A DNA stretch of 64,000 nt from assembly GCA_051530055.1 (NCBI GenBank), contig CM121341.1, forward strand, positions 14,012,001-14,076,000, read 5' to 3'. Made by a program: the position numbers and the translations under genes. Shown here piece after piece: positions 33,511 to 45,964 of this stretch; within the stretch, counting starts at the first letter, position 1, and each line of letters starts with the position of its first letter. The stretch is from Neoechinorhynchus agilis. Its lineage: Eukaryota; Acanthocephala. The notes beneath the pieces were generated by a model. The model saw only the letters and a program-made list of their open reading frames with translations. It was not told the origin of the DNA and did no database searches.

Positions 33511-34590
33511 GTTCGCGATAGCTTCCTTCACGTCATCCACCTTCGCTGAGCCCCAGACCGCATTATTTGATATCATTTCTTGCCTGGTCACCCCATACAT
33601 CCACCTCATTATGTTCATCTCTGCCCATCTCTGATTTTTTTATTGCAACAGAATTATTGTTATTGTAAAGAAGGTGCTCATTTATATATGCGTTCCGTTG
33701 TGATGAGAAAAATAGATATTAATTTATTTTTAATATTTCGTCCGTCTCGTCGGACTTCTTCAGGTTGTTAATGTATTGAGAAATGATAAAGAAAGTTATA
33801 GCTTTTTCGCATTGAAATTTCGTTATTATTTCTCAATACTTTAACAACCTGAAGAAGTCCGACGAGACCGACGAAATATTGAGAACAATAAATCAATAAC
33901 TATTCTTGACCGAGTTTCATAATTAATGTCTTCTTGAAAAGGGTTTAGACTTTCTAACAAGCTTGGGTACGTAAAAAATGCTAACAAAAAAACGAGTCAG
34001 AAAAAGTTCCTTATCGATTTTATAGTAGTCATTTCACAATTCGATATTTTTTAAACCAATTTTATAATCCACATCTCCGACAACAACAACAACTTTCTTC
34101 ATATTTTTCCCTTCTCGGGGTTGCACAAAATCTTCCAATCCTAAGACTTTACACGCTCCTACAACCCGTTTCCTTCAAACGTCGGTCCTCAGCCACACAA
34201 TCTTTCCATTGTTTTCTCGGCATTCCACATTCCCTTCGATTTCCATTTGCTCAACTTTTCGAATAAATCCATTCGGCTCTTCACCTTTCACCATATCGCT
34301 CCATTTGATCCTCCGTTTCGCGATAGCTTCCTTCACGTCATCCACCTTCGCTGAGCCCCAGACCGCATTATTTGATATCATTTCTTGCCTGGTCACCCCA
34401 TACATCCACCTCATTATGTTCATCTCTGCCCATCTCTGATTTTTTTATTGCAACAGAATTATTGTTATTGTAAAGACGGTGCTCATTTATATATGCATTC
34501 TGTTGTGATGAGAAAAATAGATATTAATTTATTTTTAATATTTCGTCCGTCTCGTCGGACTTCTTCAGGTTGTTAATGTATTGAGAAATT
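33511..34590 (-). mobile_element. RTE 3' end + PLE-end composite, tandemly repeated with period 807 bp
   Basis: 33511-33785 and 34318-34590 are near-identical direct repeats, each made of an RTE 3' fragment (minus strand: VTRQEMISNNAVWGSAKVDD, KWSDMVKGEEPNGFIRKVEQ at 34423-34175), a linker AATAAAAAAATCAGAGATGG and a PLE-like end. The stretch between carries the palindrome and the RTE 3' UTR. The whole block is present inverted at 48540-49357. This is a duplicated composite rather than independent insertions. Confidence 0.85.
33732..33880. repeat. large palindrome, 53-bp arms (PLE-end type)
   Basis: Arms start AATATTTCGTC and run to TATTGAGAAAT around a 43-base centre. The palindrome is the counterpart of the one at 49103-49251, and matching TCGTCGGACTTCTTCAGG ends are known from PLE termini. 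Confidence 0.85.
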
Positions 34591-34985
34591 TGTTTTGTGC
34601 GGACACCCAGACGTTTTTATGATGCAAATTTTCGGAGAGCAAAGTCTCCCTCTTCAGGCTTTTGGTCATCTGAAAAAATTATTGTCTTGAGAATCTCTTT
34701 TAAAAAATGCCTCTTGCCCGGTTGCATCCTGGATCCTGGACCATGTTTTAACCTCTTCCGGCTGCAACATAAGCGTGACATTACTTTTGTTGCCCTCCAT
34801 AAGGTGGTCTTCTTTTTTAATCATCAGGGCTTCCATTGTCAACCTCCTCTCCAGGTTTTCTTCCTGCACTAGCATCCTGGCGCCCTCAAAACTGACATCG
34901 TGGTCGTGTATGGAGATATGGAGGGAGACTTTGCTCTCCGAAAATTTGCATAATAAAAAACGTCTGGGTGTCCGCACAAAATAAA
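34588..34985 (-). mobile_element. second PLE lineage: terminal fragment with about 70-bp inverted ends
   Basis: The two ends are complementary: TTTTGTGCGGACACCCAGAC at about 34592 and its inverse near 34975, extended by the GGAGAGCAAAGTCTCCCTC block. The minus frame inside reads ISIHDHDVSFEGARMLVQEE, then RRLTMEALMIKKEDHL, matching the segment after the GIY-YIG core of PLEs. It interrupts an older PLE/RTE composite: that composite's palindrome sequence resumes at about 35005-35070. Confidence 0.75.
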
Positions 34986-35004
34986 TCTCGTTTCACCCAA
35001 CAGT

Positions 35005-36560
35005 AATAATGAATGGTATTGAGAAATGATAAAGTTATAGCTTTTTCGCAATGAAATTTCGTTATTATTTCTCAAGTTTCTCTCAAACGTCGGTCCTCAG
35101 CCACAATCTTCCCATCGTTTTCTCGGCCTACCGCGCTCCCCTCGATTTCCATTTGCTCAACTTTTCGAATAAATCCATTCGGCTCTTCACCTTTCACCAT
35201 ATCGCTCCATTTGATCCTCCGTTTCGCGATAGCTTCCTTCACGTCATCCACCTTCGCTGAGCCCCAGACCGCATTATTTGGGATCATTTCTTGCCTGGTT
35301 ACCCCACACATCCACCTAATCATGTTCATTTCGGTTCCCCTGCATTCGCTTGATGTGATTGGCAGTGGTGTTCAATATCTCCACCCCATATAACATGGCT
35401 GGTCTGATTGCCATCTTGAAGGCTCTACCTTTCAACTCCACAGGCACTTTGCTATCACGCAAGATCCCAGTTAGGCTTTTTCACTTCATCTATTCGCTAT
35501 TTATTCTCGATGAAATCTCGGCGGTGATATCGTTTTGCATCGACACTATAGAGAGCCAAGGTACATGAATTTGTCGAATTTCTGCAGCGGTGTCTCTTGA
35601 AGGAAAATGCTTTCCGTTCCCACGTAGACTGATTTCTCCCCGGGGAAATGTTTAGACCTCGACTTTCTAGAGCTTCCCTCGATTTCTATAGGTCATTGTT
35701 GAGATCCTGGTAATTATAGCTGGAGAGGACGATGTCGTCGGCGAAAAGCATGTTCCATGACGGACCTTTACTGATACTTTTGCTAATTTCATCCATAGTG
35801 ACTACAAACAAATAAGGGATCAAAGCTGAACCTTGATGCAATCCTGCGTTCACCGAGCGCTGTGATATAAGTCTCGGGACAGAGTTTTCTTCTAAGACAG
35901 TTCCATTACCAGTTTTCTAGAGACAGTGTCATAGGCTTTTTCGAGATCGATGATCACGCTGTGTATTTCCTTTCGTTTTTCAAGGCATTTCTCATATAAC
36001 TGACGTAACGCGAATTCAGCTTCGGTACTACTTCTGCCGGGCATAAATCCTCTCTGCTCCTCTGATATTGACATTTCGCTTCGCAGGCGTTCCTTTTGTA
36101 TAGCTTCGTCGTGTGGCTCAACAATTTGATTCCTCGATAGCTTGAACAAACTCTGACATCTCCTCTCTTTTTGTATATCGGTACCAGTGTGCTCTGCCCC
36201 ATTCGTCTGGCATCTTTTCAGTAGTAAGTATTCGTTGGAAGAGATTTCTTAATAGTGGAAAAGTATCAACTTCAAGCGCTTTCCAGACTTCTATGGATAT
36301 TTCGTCTGGGCCCGTAGCTATTCCGTTTTTCATCTTGGAGAGTGCTGTTTTAACTTCGACCTTGATATTGCGTTGACTAATCCTTCGTTAGGTTCCTGCT
36401 CTTCCACTCTTTCTGCTCCATTCTTACTGTTCAGCAGTTGATCGAAGTATTCTCTCCACCTTTCTTAACTTCGTTTTCGCTCAAAATGTTCCCTTCCTTG
36501 TCCTTAATTTGCTTTACCCTGGTAATATACTTCGATCCCTCATTTGAATGATCGGAAAAT
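35005..36560 (-). mobile_element. RTE-type LINE, reverse transcriptase to 3' end, decayed
   Basis: On the minus strand: MKNGIATGPDEISIEVWKAL (36333), MPDEWGRAHWYRYTKRE, GFMPGRSSTEAEFALRQLYE, IHSVIIDLEKAYDTVSRKL (to 35892), then AGLHQGSALIPYLFV, an FADDIVLSS block (about 35740), and the C-terminal domain ending at 35072. Frame changes separate these. It is very similar to the copy at 47440-48830. Confidence 0.9.
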
Positions 36561-38012
36561 ACCATGATGACTGTTTGCTGTTCATTTATGGTGCCTCGGA
36601 TAGTCCGGTTTTAGCCGACTAAAAGGAGAATGCGCTGGAGAAGTGTCGCGTTCGTTGGTTTTGACGCAAATGCTAACGGAATACTCACGACTCGAGTAAA
36701 GTGAGGCGAGGATTGCAGGCAATGCTACATCTTGCGTAAGCCTTAGTCCCGAGCCTCCATATTTTTTGGCAGTCGCTTTTATCTATGATATGTCATCGAA
36801 ATGGGCTTAGAAATTGATAAAATGAGTGAGCGGAACATTTTTAAATGTTGATCAAAAATTCGGTATCAGTGTCCGACTGATTGATCTTTGTGTTTTGTTT
36901 CACTCGTTAGCTCCTTTTGATTCTCACCATCTAACATTGACGGAAGCTAACAATTTTTTCAAGCTGTTCGCTGCGAAGACTGTCGAGTTTCGACAACTCG
37001 TTCTTGCAATCGAATGCAGTTGTTCTTAGCTTGTTAATTTTCAATTTGCTTTATAAAAATCTGTAGGCATTGAAAAAGTTAAAATTAAACTTTTTAGGAC
37101 TTACAAAACACAAACGAAAAAGGATTAAAAATTTGAATGCATGGGTGAAGTTTATGAAATACTCAATTTTGCATTTTTTATAACGAACCGCAAATTAGGT
37201 TTCTTTGTCAAATACGATCACAGAAAAGTTAAATATTTAAGCACTCTTAATTTTGCTAATCGTCGGTATTCTTATTAGTGTTGCAATTGAAATCGTTTTG
37301 TTTTAAAAAGCGAGGAAAACTAGTTATGTTCCTCGAAAAAACAATTACACTTTAAAAACTATCTGCAATTGATTAAAAAGTGTTTTTCTTTTTTCATCTT
37401 GGCTTCTGATAAGACGTGGAAAACAAACAAATTCAACGATTTGGGTCGACATTCTCACAACCACTTGGAAATATTTTAGTGTTTCGAGTTTTGAGTTATG
37501 GCTGTCCGCTACAACCTTCTAGAGATTTAAACTTTTATCCTAATAAGCCACCAATGCGCATTCTTGCTGTTGTAAGCTTCCTTTATGAAGTCTTACAATT
37601 CACCCTTTTACGTGCGCCCTAAATCAAGAACGGAATCTATGAAATATAACATAGATGAGCAATTGGAAATGAGCAATCAGAATTTGAACTTTATGTAACG
37701 GACACAAACAGCGCCGAAGTAGTAAAAATCTTTAAAAATTAATCATTGTAGTATCAATCGATGTATCCATTTTTAAAGTACAAAATGTTACAAATGATTT
37801 TCCATTTAATCTGAGAGACCTAAAAAATAATTTGACTGCGAATATTACTTAAAGGTGTTGGTCAATGCTATGAATGGTCTATTTCATTGCCCCAATACCA
37901 TTCTTTTTCTCGATCCAAAATATACTTTATTTTTGATCAAAATATATTCTGTTTTCATTCCTGCAAAGCCAGACGTTTTCGCAAGATATCCTAACAGCTT
38001 TAAAAATTTAAG
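36561..38012. other. no gene established
   Basis: AT-rich DNA. Small plus frames at 36826-37029 and 37416-37622 look random, although the second contains a hydrophobic end. A mitochondrial targeting exon for COA8 could lie just upstream of 38013, but I cannot identify one. Confidence 0.35.
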
Positions 38013-38393
38013 ATGGGCCAAAAATATATCAAATCGATCGGTCCAGAAGACCTTATATCTCATGTTCGCTTATGGAAATTCCAAGCGTCTGATGATCCTG
38101 TAATTCAAAAATATCTTACACTTCAACAAGAAACCTACAATTGGAATCATCAGTTTTGGAAAGCTAATAACCGGCGATTCGCCAAGGAAAAGATTCTCTT
38201 TATAGGTGAAAATTCGGGATTTGTAGATAACCGCTCAGAAAAGTTGGAGGAATTTTACAGAACATTTCAGATCCAATCGTATGAGTTGCATCGAGAGTTT
38301 GACCGAGAGTGGAGGAAACGAATGTGGCGCATTATACGAATGGGTTACTTCGTGTGGATCTATGAACTAAAGAAGCGACTCACATCTTTTTAG
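38013..38393 (+). CDS. COA8: COA8 / APOPT1, cytochrome c oxidase assembly factor 8
   Basis: COA8 is a mitochondrial matrix-side factor that protects and assists cytochrome c oxidase assembly. The 126-residue frame has SIGPEDLISHVRLWKF (human: WIGPPDKYSNLRPV-like), then LQQETYNWNHQFWKANNRRF and AKEKILFI, then KLEEFYRTF and an arginine/tryptophan-rich end (FDREWRKRMWRIIRMGYFVW). Order and spacing match the family's conserved C-terminal domain. Human COA8 has an additional N-terminal targeting peptide, which is missing here; the ATG at 38013 follows AATTTAAG and may be an internal codon of a second exon. The stop is followed by AT-rich DNA. Confidence 0.85.
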   Translation: MGQKYIKSIGPEDLISHVRLWKFQASDDPVIQKYLTLQQETYNWNHQFWKANNRRFAKEKILFIGENSGFVDNRSEKLEEFYRTFQIQSYELHREFDREWRKRMWRIIRMGYFVWIYELKKRLTSF

Positions 38394-38666
38394 ATCATGT
38401 AAAACAGTTGGCATGAAGCCTCAAATAACTTTTGACTACTCAATTTTCTTGTAATTTATCTGATCGCTTTCCAACCATTCGATAAATGAATAAAAGTGTG
38501 ATTTACTATGAAACTTTTCAGCGATGTTCTGAACACTAAAAATTCGAACGTTATATTAATCGTACCTTGGTTTTATAATAATCTAGTAAGAATGGGTTCA
38601 GCCTTTGCACAAATACTGGTATTTATGGACTGCATAATTAATAATAAAATTTTCTTTAATTTTTAG

Positions 38667-38943
38667 GGTGCCCTCTAAAGCATCCCAAAGGACACTGTAC
38701 TCGTCATCGGGCTTTGGCCTCAAGTCGAAACTTACTGTAAACTGTTTAGATATAAGAGAGAAAGTTAAGAAGCTGTTTTTCGCAGTGAGAGTTCGTTCTA
38801 CTTTAACTCAAGACGGAAAATCTCTTGGCCTCTATTCAATTGATGATATCGTCAATACAAACCTTACCTTGAAAGTTACGACGAATTTTATAAAGCACTC
38901 AATACGCCAATTCGGCTGTATTTTTCTACGCCAAAGGAAGTAA
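38667..38943 (+). CDS. unidentified exon, 91 codons, behind an acceptor site
   Basis: An AG acceptor (TTAATTTTTAG) ends at 38666 and an open frame follows to a stop at 38943: KASQRTLYSSSGFGLKSKL, REKVKKLFFAVRVRSTL, GLYSIDDIVNTNLTLKV, ending FLRQRK. It reads like real protein but I do not recognise it. A broken partial copy lies at 9960-10130. It could be the last exon of an unseen gene; the COA8 frame upstream ends in a stop, so it is not obviously part of that gene. Confidence 0.45.
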
Positions 38944-39129
38944 CTGAGAATTTTCGCTGAAACGCTAATAGAGTGAAAGCTAATTTTTTTAAACCTAATT
39001 GTTTTATTAAAATTTACAAGTTTTGGAAGGTAATGTTCTGTGTAGCCGCGATGGTTCGAGCAGATAATTGGTCCCCGAACTTCGAGTTTGGCGATCCCGC
39101 GCACTCGAGCTCAAAACCTGAATAAAAAA

Positions 39130-39245
39130 ACATATTATTTTAGATGACTGATGAGGCGAGGTCACCTCGCGAAATATTTCCAATAAATCAAATGTGCTAT
39201 TGCCGGGATTATTATCACCAAAATAATATATTTCTTTATGATGAA
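39130..39245 (+). repeat. PLE-end repeat
   Basis: GATGACTGATGAGGCGAGGT, CACCTCGCGAAATATTT and TTGCCGGGATTATTATCACC match 3305-3397 and the inverse at 25710-25800. Confidence 0.65.
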
Positions 39246-39589
39246 CGAAAACCGTTTGTTTATCATTGAAAATTCAAACAATTAAAAGTCTTATCTCTGA
39301 ATTCTCTTGAGTGATTTAGGTTTTACTTTAACCGACGTCATTTTAGCAGGTGTTTCGGATATTTGCTGATTGGTGTCGCTCTGAAAACAAATTAATGTAT
39401 GAAAAATTGATTTTACTCAGATGCGCATATAGCTCATCATGAAAACTTATAAATCGTTTTTATCGCATCTTTTAGATCGACTAAACGGCCAGGCTAAAGT
39501 TCGTTATTTTCTTTTTTATCCAGGTTGCTCCATAAGGCTACGGCACGAAGCCACACCAATCTCTTACATCAGAGAAGTGAGTAAATAAC

Positions 39590-39770
39590 TTAGACTACTA
39601 ATGCTCCTGATCCCAGTTAGGGTCAACGGGTTCGAATCTGTTACCGTCGATTACGCACAACCAAAGGGGACAAAATGCTGCTGAAGGGAGGAAACTCTAT
39701 GATGAGTCCCGGCTCCTGGAGGTATCTGAGATTCCGGAAGGATGTACAAACTCGTATACCGTATGCAACA
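39590..39770 (+). mobile_element. tRNA-derived short element, copy 3
   Basis: A B-box-like AACGGGTTCGAATCTGTTAC sits 5' of the conserved GGGGACAAAA and ATGATGAGTCCC boxes and of the CTGGAGGTATCTGAG tail shared with the copies at 441 and 17237. The B box is the best evidence that the family is tRNA-derived. Confidence 0.65.
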
Positions 39771-40125
39771 GATTCTAGGTTCCCAAAGCCGAGGAAGGAA
39801 TGTAATAACCATAATCAGTTTAAATGGCTATGAAGGTTATCTATCTTTTTTCTTTAATTTGAAGTAAAAAAAGCACACTTCGCATCTAGATTTAAAACTC
39901 GAGGAATCCATTTCATTACGATTTAAAGAATTGTTCAAAGCTGCAAATTTCGTTCAAAGAATTGCAAGGAATTGTATTTTTTACGAATAGGAGGTAAACG
40001 AGAGGAAATAATCGAAACAAAAAATATTACGCCTTCGATCTGCACTGAGGGCATAGCGCTTTAGAATCCTGAGAGCGTCTCAATTTGCTTACGTCAATCG
40101 CTACCATACTCTTTAGGTCCTCTGA
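39771..40125. other. no gene seen
   Basis: AT-rich DNA before the LINE-A fragment. Confidence 0.45.
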
Positions 40126-40129
40126 GAAA

Positions 40130-42100
40130 CGGCGTTAGAGAATTCAACATTTCTGGTGTCTATCGCCCTCTTGCCCCCTCGTCCTGAGTCATCTTTGTTC
40201 CAAATTGACTCTATCATCAAGCTCAAACTCCACAAATTCGCACCATTTCTTAATTGCAGGGGACTTCAATAAACTATTTCCTCTACCATTCTCCGAGTTG
40301 CGTCGACTTATTGACTTCCCAACTCGTCTTGACGCTCACCTCGACAAAGTGTTCACAAATATCGACGCCTACTCATCCGCCTCTAAACTACTTCCCCCTC
40401 CGCGAACTCTGACAACTCTTCTGCACTTATTACTCCCACCACCCCACCTCAGCGTATAGCCAAAATTTTATAAAATTGTTCAACTCAATTATTTGCACAT
40501 TCCACTATGACAACACAAATAACCCTTCCTTGGCCATGTCCTCCCTAACCTCAATCATAAAAAATTCCCTATTAGGATCTCCAACCGTGATCCACCATGA
40601 ATAGCCCTCATTTTGAAACTTCTTCAAAGGCAAGCTTCTAAGGCGCCCCACCGCAGTAATTCTAAAGGCTTTCCCCGTTTACAAAAAGCACTTACTAACA
40701 AAATACTTGTCGTCCCCAAAAACTTCTTTTCCTATGAAATTCGTTCAAGCGGCAATTCAACATGGTAGCCGGCCGTCAAGGACTCTCTTGGTTCACGCCA
40801 CCCCGATCCCTTCCCTAATTTTACATCCAACGGATTAAAACAGGTTCTAGATTCCATTAATCAGAACCTCTGCCCGAACTCAGTTTAAAATCAATGCTCC
40901 ACATCTGACACCACACAATCTTTCACGCCCACACCCGAAACTTTTGTCAACTCGCCGATACTCCCCTTAGTTTCTTCATGCGAAGTACTACAGTACCTCA
41001 ATAAATTACCTCGAAATTCGTCCTATCAATCCGAAATCCCGAGCTGGGCTCTTCGCTACATCATCCCCGATCTCATCGACCCTTTTACCCACATTATAAA
41101 CCCCTGAAAAACTGCCAAAGTAATCCTTATTCCAAAAACGGACATCCTATTTCCGCCGAATCATTCCGTTTAATATCCATTCTAACCGTTCTTTAAAAAA
41201 ATCACCTAAAAATGTTCTAAATCTCGCCTTCTTTCACTTTTTAACGAAAAGTTATTGCCCCTACAATTTGGCTTCCACTCCTACGCGACCTCGACAATCA
41301 CTCGTTTACCACACCACCTCTCCCTCTTCTTAACCTATAACGAAATCACACAAGTAAAGGATTTCTGCACCAATCACAAACTCCATCTCAATTTCTCTAA
41401 ATGCTTCGAAATGATCCCCTCTCTCCCGCAACCCCAAACCATCTCCCGAGCTTCTTAATGACATCCTAAGAGTTACCTCCCTAAGAATTCTCTCGCCTAG
41501 GGTTATCCCGCCTTTTGCAATCTATCGAAATCTCAAATCCGTCGTCTTGAAATGTTTCATAAGTGAGCATCTAAAATTTGCACAGCTGACTTTCCCCCTC
41601 TCACCGAAAGTTTGATGCTATGTTCATAAAAGAATCCAAAGGTCCATCAACCCTACCACCACAATTTCTACCACATATCGCTCCTTTTTCACACGAGTAC
41701 AACTATCGTAATCCTAATTCGTTTCACCCTTCTATACCTCGCACCTCCCTATATCTACGCTCCTTTTTCCATGCTGCCCAATCTCCTCGGATATCATAAC
41801 CTGAAATGAACCTGAGGAAAGACCAACCTTACAAGCGCTTCTGGAAACAATAACCACTAATTCCCACCAGAACGGACCTTCCAACCCAACCGGATATTCT
41901 CAAACGAACGGACATATTCTCACCCGAACAAACATCCCCCGGCTGAATAGTTACCACCCGAACGGACTTCCCCCGACCGAATATTCCCATCCTAACGGAT
42001 ACGCTTTTTTGAGCAACTCTGAACTCGAGTGCTTATGAGAACCCAAAGGTACATGAGTCCTATTCTGTATTTTTTTATCAATAAACGTGCTATTATTATC
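40130..42100 (+). mobile_element. LINE-A copy, strongly decayed
   Basis: An endonuclease C-terminal piece (HHFLIAGDFNKLFPLPFSEL, IDFPTRLDAHLDKVFTNI) is at 40220-40370. Remnants of the linker and RT follow to 41460, then the 3' region from about 41540 to TAAACGTGCTATTATTATC at 42097. The last 550 bp match 1765-2340. Confidence 0.85.
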
Positions 42101-42410
42101 GGTGCTTAAAATTGCTCTAATAGTTAGATGATTTTTATTGAATAAACTGTTGTTCTTTGTCTCAGTATGGTCCTCGTGGCTAAAAAGCGCATCTATTATC
42201 GACACTTCTCCGATAGAATGCGCAGATGCTTAAGAAAGTAATTCACAAACGACTTTGTGCATATATCATTCCTACCGATCAAAATTGGACATTTCTGCAT
42301 TAAAAACAAGACAAGTACTTTACGCTTAGGTATTTTAGTCCTTACACATCAATGATGAAGACAGTCATTTAGTTTTGCTTTTTGCCAATCGTTCCAGTGC
42401 ACCCCTTTCC

Positions 42411-45245
42411 TCAACAAAATCCTATATTTCGCTTCAAAGCTTGCCTAACGGCCATTGTTGCGTACGCTGACGTCGGTAAAGAGAATGAAATAACACAAGC
42501 AAGTTTCGGTTTGAAATCAACTAATTTAGTATCCTTTTGATTGTTAATTTGGTCCCAATCCGATTCGATGAGCGATTCATCTGCAGTTGAATATTCTTTG
42601 AAGCTCAAAGAATTGCAGCCGGTTCTTTCAATCAGTTTTCGATAGAACCCTGGGGAATCGTATTCCCTAGAAACAAATAAGTTTAAATACTTGATAAAAT
42701 GCTTACTTATATTTAGATCGAAAGCTGTTATAAATATTTTCAAGTTTGTCTTCTTTACAAATCAACCGCTCGTATTCCGATTTGCCTGTTTTTTAAAGAG
42801 GATTGTGGAAGTTTATGTATTATGATGACCTACAATCATTCTCGGGATACATAACTTCATAACCTGGAAGTGGTAAATATACATCGTGAATCGAGTATTT
42901 GCCTTCATCACCACTTTGCAAACACTTAAATTTCTGATCTAAATCATGAAATCAGATACCGATAAAATACATAGTTTAAAATTACGAAAAACAAGCAGAA
43001 TCAGAAAATAACGTTTCGTTGCACCATGTCGGTATGTGAACTATCGAAGTATATGATTAGAATTATTGTTTAGGTCTTCATCCGGTAAATAATTTTTTTT
43101 ATTAAAAACGTTATTCTAGAACTTATGATGAACCAGACAAGGTTCGATTTTTTTAATAAAAAATTATTTACCGGGTAAAGTTCTTTGTACGTTTGAATTA
43201 ATGACACGTCTTTGATTTTAGCTTGAAATATGCATTAGCAATTTGAGAATACAGCCTTCGATATCAGTTAGTGAATTAAAGAGGATCCTACTTACCTTTT
43301 TTAACAATATCGCCAACAGCGGCCTGCTTTGCATCCATCTTTGTAAGGCGGTAAGTGGCCAATTTATTCCAAATTTTTGACTGGTATGCGTGGACATACA
43401 GTGTTCTCATTTTAAAAGGAATCTATTTTTGTAATTTTTAGGCAACATCAATTTTATATTCACATACTTGGCTCAGTTGACCTAAAGTATCGCTAGATCC
43501 GCATTTTGCTATTCCATCTAATAGTTGGATTTGTGGAGACTTAATTTGAAAGCACTTAAGTCTTTGCTGAAGCTCTGATTGATCAAAATGTTCGGAGCGG
43601 TAGTAGTCCACAAGACAGCGAACTCTATCGTCTCCTAAAATGCAAAAGTTCAGGGATAAAGAACATAAAATGTTACAGTCACAAAAAATCGAGAATTGAT
43701 TCCAAGAATTCCCAAGCAGCTCTTTTTATTTAGTACATTTTAAAGTTGTCCAAATATAGATTTTCTGAGCTTAAGATTTTCGAGATTTTTTATAAATATG
43801 CATAAATGTTGGCTTGTGCCGAATGGGTCAAAGTGAACGATACAGAGAAGATTGATAATTTACGCCTTCTTTTACAAGTTGGTGAGAACCTATAAAATAA
43901 TTTTTTGTAATATTTATGTTTTAAAGGAGAATAAAAATTTGTGCTCAAGAGGCTTACCTATTCCATCTTCATTCAACAACGCATCGACCGCCCTTTCGAA
44001 TTCTCCTTTGATTAAAAATCTGATAACGATTAAGTGATAAAAATAGTTTGTAAGATAAAAATAATAATACAATCCAACTTTATCCGTTGAAATAGTACCG
44101 TGAATACCAAATCTCTGACTTCCAAAATAATTTATAAATCCATTCATAGAAAGATTACGGAATCTTCGCTCAAATAGCAATCGTTTCTCCGGACATTTTG
44201 GGAAATTCCTGCATAAAATTGTATATCCTTAACAAATACTTAAAACTTACCTCAGGGCAATCGTAAAGAAGTTGCCTAAACATTCTTTGACCGGATGTTC
44301 TGTAAATCTAAACGTTACCCATCGCTAAAATCTTACGAATATACTTTTCAACAAGAAATACCTAAAATTTCCTAATTTGATAGAATGATTGCTACCATTT
44401 ACGAGCACGAGTCTCGATGGCAAAACTTTGTGAAATGATATCAATTGACTTGTTTTCCCTCTCTTGTCTTTCAATCCACCAAAAGATGCGTGACTTCCCA
44501 ATTTTCGGATTCTACAATAAATCATATGTATTTAAATTAACGGCGTACTTGTACAAACTTCAGAATCTTTCCTATTCGACTAATAGCATCAAAAGTGTCG
44601 ATATTTTCTTTATAGAGAACACAAGTACAATATTTTCCATTTGAAGATGACCAACGTTCGTTTGCTGTCATTTGACCTCTTGTAACTCTAATAACTTGCT
44701 CTTTTTGGCCTTCACTCTCAGAATTTGACTTTTTAGATTTGACAGCCAGCGTTGTATTTGAAACAAGGCCACAACCCGTGGATTGCGCTACATGTTTAAC
44801 CAACTGATGAATCTGCGTCCTTAAGGATTTGTCGAATCCGTCAACGATTATATCTAAGTATTGTTTTCTGTGGGGATTTGATATGCAAAACTGTCCTATC
44901 CTCTCTCTCGTTTGACGAAGAAAATTTCGTTGCTTGTCCTAATGAAAACACTTTAAAGAAAGATAAAGAAATGCACTAACAGATTCAGTGTTCAACTCTT
45001 CTTTATTTTCGATTTTCGGTATATTCAGATCGGTCAAGTGTACAATATTTCCGTCCATGTCAATCTCGTTCACAAGAAAATCTGAAAATCTTCGAGGATG
45101 GTGTTTTTAAGGATTTGCTAATCACATGAACATTTGAAAATTACCTTTCTTTTATTTTTACTTCAGTAAATATGTCTGCATTGCTGTAATCATCGTCCAG
45201 AAAAGTGGTGACTCCAAACTCTTCTGCTGAACGTTTTCTTTCCAT
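42411..45245 (-). CDS. PUS7: PUS7 (TruD-type tRNA/mRNA pseudouridine synthase), multi-exon
   Basis: PUS7 converts uridine to pseudouridine in tRNAs, mRNAs and snRNA. Exons from the right: MERKRSAEEFGVTTFLDDD and RFSDFLVNEIDMDGNIVHLT (45245 to about 45000), then KYCTCVLYKENIDTFDAISR (near 44640), the catalytic-motif region FGGLKDKRGKTSQLISF (near 44470; canonical G-T-K-D-K-R-A-V-T, aspartate kept), NGFINYFGSQRFGIHGTIST (near 44140), GEFERAVDALL, MRTLYVHAYQSKIWNKLATY (near 43400), YSIHDVYLPLPGYEVMYPEN (near 42870), and the end SFSLPTSAYATMAVRQALKR. Introns are about 40-110 bp, plus longer ones near 43.0-43.3 and 44.8-45.0 kb. The protein seems complete. Confidence 0.9.
43065..43180. repeat. dispersed repeat in a PUS7 intron
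   Basis: GAATTATTGTTTAGGTCTTC, CCGGTAAATAATTTTTTTTA and the inverted AAAAAATTATTTACCGGGTA form a foldback related to 566-715. Confidence 0.6.
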
Positions 45246-45960
45246 TATATTGATCTAAAAAGGAAAATTTCAAAAATTAATTGATTAGTAAATATATGCT
45301 GAGGGGTTCGCAATTAAAAATAGACAAGTTACCATAAAAAAATTTGGAGTTCCAGAAATCCCAGAAATCTCTCAAAAAATTAGTGCTATTTCCGTTCCAC
45401 ACAAGTTCTCACATTTTGATACTTTTTGTCCGATTATTGAAAATTTATGCTATGTGAGCATCTTTTCAAGATTTGCTAAATTTGTACTGTATTAGTTATT
45501 TTATGTATACATTTGAGAAAATAATATAAAAGGAAATCCGGTAACGAATGTTATGGAACAGCTTGGCAAAGAAATTTGAAACATGATGATTAAAAATTCC
45601 ACAAAATAAAAATTCAGATACTGTTGACATACAACAAAACAATTCCAAGCCTCATTTAACAAATAACGATTCTGCTTCACAAGAAGAACGTGTAAAAGAA
45701 GGCTGGAATCTGCAATTGTAATTTCAACCTCCGAATAGTCCAGACCTAAATAGTTTGGATCTTGGTTTTTTAATTCAATACAAGGACTGCAACATGAAAT
45801 TGTAACTAAAATACTGATGGTTTAATCAGTAGAAACAGTTTTCCAACAATTGCATTGGAAATTATCAAACGGAAATAACTGCTATTAGATTACTCGTATA
45901 AATAAAGAAAAACATCGAAAAGAAAGTCGACTTCTGGTAAATTAAAAATGTAATGTCGGA
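45246..45960. other. no gene seen
   Basis: Upstream flank of PUS7, AT-rich. The minus frame at 45865-46335 overlaps RTE sequence and is not supported. Confidence 0.45.
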
Positions 45961-45964
45961 GATG

